Of a DNA stretch of 64,000 nucleotides, positions 61,969 through 64,000 are shown one piece after another. Origin of the DNA: Streptomyces sp. NBC_01306 (GTDB lineage Bacteria; Actinomycetota; Actinomycetes; Streptomycetales; Streptomycetaceae); NCBI RefSeq assembly GCF_026340465.1, contig NZ_JAPEPC010000001.1, positions 4,841,001 through 4,905,000 of the forward strand. The letters run 5' to 3'. Made by a program: the position numbers and the translations under genes. The notes beneath the pieces were generated by a model. It was not told where the DNA came from and did no database searches. It saw only the letters and a program-made list of their open reading frames with translations. Position 1 is the first letter of the stretch. Each line of letters opens with the position of its first letter.

Positions 61969-62071
61969 GGACGGTACGCACATGGACCAGCGCTCCGACA
62001 CCGCCACACCGGGCCGGACGGGTCCGCTCATCGCGCCGGGTCGGCGCATCCCAGGGAAAGGACTCCCGCCT

Positions 62072-63064
62072 GTGGCAACCTCGACCCCCACCCGGGATAC
62101 TTACGCCCCGCCTCCCCGCGGTTCCACGCAGACGTCGGCCCGCCGGCAGAAGTGGCGCAGCCGGCTGTGGCGGTTCGACGACAAAGCATCCCCGTACGCC
62201 TACATCGCCCCCTTCTTCCTGGTCTTCGGCGCCTTCGGTCTCTATCCGCTGATCTACACCGGCTGGATCGCCATGCACCGGGTGGAGATGACCGGCCTCG
62301 ACCAGATGCAGTGGGTCGGCTGGGACAACTTCTCCAAGATCCTCCAGGACTCCGAGTTCTGGACGGCGGTCAGCAACACCTTCCTGATCGGCGTGATGTC
62401 GACGGTCCCGCAGCTGCTGGTGGCGCTGGGCCTCGCGCATCTGCTGAACTACAAGCTGCGGGCCAGTACCTTCTGGCGCACGATCATCCTCACCCCGTAC
62501 GCCACTTCGGTGGCCTCCGCAGCCCTGGTCTTCGCCCTGGTCTTCCGGGCCGACGGCGGCCTGCTGAACTGGGTGCTGCACTTCATCGGCCTCGGCCACA
62601 CCAACTGGGTCAACGGGCACTGGACCTCCAAGATCGCGATCTCGGTGATCGTGATCTGGCGCTGGACCGGGTACAACACCCTGATCTATCTGGCCGCGAT
62701 GCAGGCGGTGCCCACCGATCTGTACGAGGCCGCATCGATCGACGGTGCTTCGCGCTGGCAGCAGTTCCGCAAGGTGACCATCCCCTCGCTGCGGCCCACG
62801 ATCCTCTTCACGATCGTCATCTCCACCATCGGCTCCATGCAGCTGTTCGGTGAGCCGCTGCTGCTGGAAGGCGGCAGGCTCGGAGCGATCGGCGGCAACG
62901 AGAACCAGTACGAGACGCTCAGCATTTATCTCTACAACTACGGCTGGAATCTGGGGCATCTCGGACCGGCCGCCGCGGTGGCCTGGGCGATGCTCGTTCT
63001 GCTGCTGCTCATCGCCGCGATCAACTGGCTCATCAGCCGCTTCGTACGCACATCCGCGGCCTGA
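62072..63064 (+). CDS. cebF: CebF-type sugar ABC transporter permease
   Basis: A 330-residue permease. The GTG at 62072 follows AAAGGA; the open frame upstream has an ATG at 61982 with no site. Six helices follow a hydrophilic leader ending at RRQKWRSRLWRFDDKASPYAYIAPFFLVFGAFGLYPL. The EAA loop is YEAASIDGASRWQQFRKVTIPSLRPTI. Paired with cebG it forms the channel for cellobiose and related sugars. Confidence 0.86.
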   Translation: MATSTPTRDTYAPPPRGSTQTSARRQKWRSRLWRFDDKASPYAYIAPFFLVFGAFGLYPLIYTGWIAMHRVEMTGLDQMQWVGWDNFSKILQDSEFWTAVSNTFLIGVMSTVPQLLVALGLAHLLNYKLRASTFWRTIILTPYATSVASAALVFALVFRADGGLLNWVLHFIGLGHTNWVNGHWTSKIAISVIVIWRWTGYNTLIYLAAMQAVPTDLYEAASIDGASRWQQFRKVTIPSLRPTILFTIVISTIGSMQLFGEPLLLEGGRLGAIGGNENQYETLSIYLYNYGWNLGHLGPAAAVAWAMLVLLLLIAAINWLISRFVRTSAA

Positions 63065-63079
63065 CCGGGAGCGATATCC

Positions 63080-63994
63080 ATGACCATGACCAGCCCCGCC
63101 CACGCGCCCGGTCGCGCCACCCCGCCGGCCGCCGCGCCTTCCGCGCCCCGCCGCCGCTTCAGGCCCGGCGCGGGCCAGCAGCTGAAGGGCGGCCCCTTCT
63201 CCTACGCCGCGCTGATCGTCGTCGGCATCGGCTCGATCCTGCCGCTGTACTGGACCCTGGTGGCGGCCTCCCACACCCAGGACGAAGTACTCAACACCAC
63301 ACCGCCGTTCCTGCCCGGCGGGCGGCTCCTCCACAACCTCGACTCGGCCTGGAACCAGGCCCACCTGGGCAAGGCGATCGTCAACTCCGTCATCGTCTCC
63401 GGCTGCATCACCGCGGCGACGCTCTTCTTCTGCACACTGGCCGGGTACGCCTTCGCCAAGATGCGGTTCCGGGGCCGCGGCGGGCTGATGACTGCGGTCA
63501 TCGCCACTCTGACCATCCCCCCGCAGCTCAGCGTCGTGCCGCTCTTCATGATGATGTCCAAGATCGGCTGGGGCGGGAACCTGGAGTCGGTGATCTTCCC
63601 GACCCTGGTGAGCGCGTTCGGTGTCTTCTTCATGCGGCAGTACCTGCTGGAGGCGCTGCCGTACGAACTCATCGAGGCGGCCAAGCTCGACGGCGCCAAC
63701 AACCTCCGCATCGTGCGCAGCGTGGTCCTCCCGGCGGCCCGCCCCGCGATGATGGTGCTGGGGATGCTCACCTTCGTCCAGGCGTGGAACGACTTCTTCT
63801 GGCCCTACCTCGCCCTGAACCAGCAGAACCCCACCCTGCAGGTGGCGCTCGGCCAGCTGAGCGCCTCGTACACGCCCGACCAGAGCATCGTGATGGCGGG
63901 CGCGCTGATCAGCACGCTGCCCCTGCTCGTGGTGTTCGTGATCTTCGGCAAGAAGATCGTCGGAGGCATCATGTCCGGCGCCGTCAAGGGGTGA
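63080..63994 (+). CDS. cebG: CebG-type sugar ABC transporter permease
   Basis: A 304-residue permease with six helices. The EAA loop reads YELIEAAKLDGANNLRIVRSVVLPAARPAMMVL. The ATG at 63080 follows GGGAGCG, 15 bp after cebF. In known ceb loci a beta-glucosidase gene (bglC) follows, which would lie past the window edge. Confidence 0.87.
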   Translation: MTMTSPAHAPGRATPPAAAPSAPRRRFRPGAGQQLKGGPFSYAALIVVGIGSILPLYWTLVAASHTQDEVLNTTPPFLPGGRLLHNLDSAWNQAHLGKAIVNSVIVSGCITAATLFFCTLAGYAFAKMRFRGRGGLMTAVIATLTIPPQLSVVPLFMMMSKIGWGGNLESVIFPTLVSAFGVFFMRQYLLEALPYELIEAAKLDGANNLRIVRSVVLPAARPAMMVLGMLTFVQAWNDFFWPYLALNQQNPTLQVALGQLSASYTPDQSIVMAGALISTLPLLVVFVIFGKKIVGGIMSGAVKG

Positions 63995-64000
63995 CGCCCG

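Overview
The window looks like a chromosomal segment of a Streptomyces (or very close relative). Support comes from the very high G+C content with strong third-position GC bias, GTG/TTG starts, several apparently leaderless genes, typical Streptomyces families (HxlR, ROK, NsdA-type XRE/TPR regulator, class F sortase, LAxTG wall protein, SPFH and NlpC proteins) and DasR-like and CebR-like operators. I see no phage, IS element, CRISPR array or rRNA. Most of the window is ordinary single-copy core or near-core content with several catabolic islands.

Layout. 1-9.7 kb: the end of a sodium:solute symporter; a divergent MFS/HxlR pair sharing a twin palindromic operator; DUF6412-like and YidC/Oxa1 genes; an FAH-family hydrolase; a two-gene MFS plus FMN-reductase operon divergent from a TetR regulator across twin palindromes; a Gfo/Idh/MocA oxidoreductase divergent from a ROK repressor. 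11.1-12.1 kb: a secreted protein with a C-terminal LARTG sorting signal. 12.2-20.7 kb: a phosphonate island with a GntR regulator, an FAD oxidase, a phosphonatase-like HAD enzyme, a 2-aminoethylphosphonate-type ABC transporter and a Tat-exported alkaline phosphatase superfamily enzyme. Two copies of one 16-bp motif mark the oxidase and phosphatase promoters. 20.8-26.5 kb: HAD-IIA hydrolase, an exported protein plus class F sortase pair, the first tRNA-Lys, and an NlpC/SPFH pair. 26.6-31 kb: a chitin-active LPMO behind DasR-type sites, an acyl-CoA synthetase, a multidrug MFS gene and the second tRNA-Lys.

31-41 kb: a catabolic island with IclR, an EhuABCD-type transporter, DUF3830, amidase, D-2-hydroxyacid dehydrogenase and two maleate isomerase/Asp-Glu racemase paralogues, one lacking the second catalytic cysteine. 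The ectoine hydrolase genes expected beside an Ehu transporter are absent, so the substrate is open. 41-45.7 kb: LLM oxidoreductase, a PAS-GGDEF-EAL c-di-GMP enzyme, an M6 metalloprotease, the third tRNA-Lys and a repeat-bearing protein whose 3' end runs into that tRNA. 46.4-50.7 kb: an overlapping three-gene operon of SF1 helicase, a 561-aa unknown and a RecB-like nuclease with a four-cysteine, Fe-S-type pattern, probably a split DNA-processing machine. 50.6-58.2 kb: PAP2-family enzyme, histidine phosphatase, NsdA-like regulator, spermidine-synthase-like protein and a two-component system. 58.2-64 kb: a phased 11-bp repeat, a CBM2-GH18 chitinase, and a cebEFG-type cello-oligosaccharide transporter behind a perfect CebR-type box.

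The unifying theme is polymer and oligomer scavenging (chitin, cellulose, phosphonates, amides), each route with its own local or global repressor site. The two best candidates for undescribed biology are the 31-40 kb amidase/isomerase/DUF3830 island and the 46.4-50.7 kb nuclease/unknown/helicase operon.
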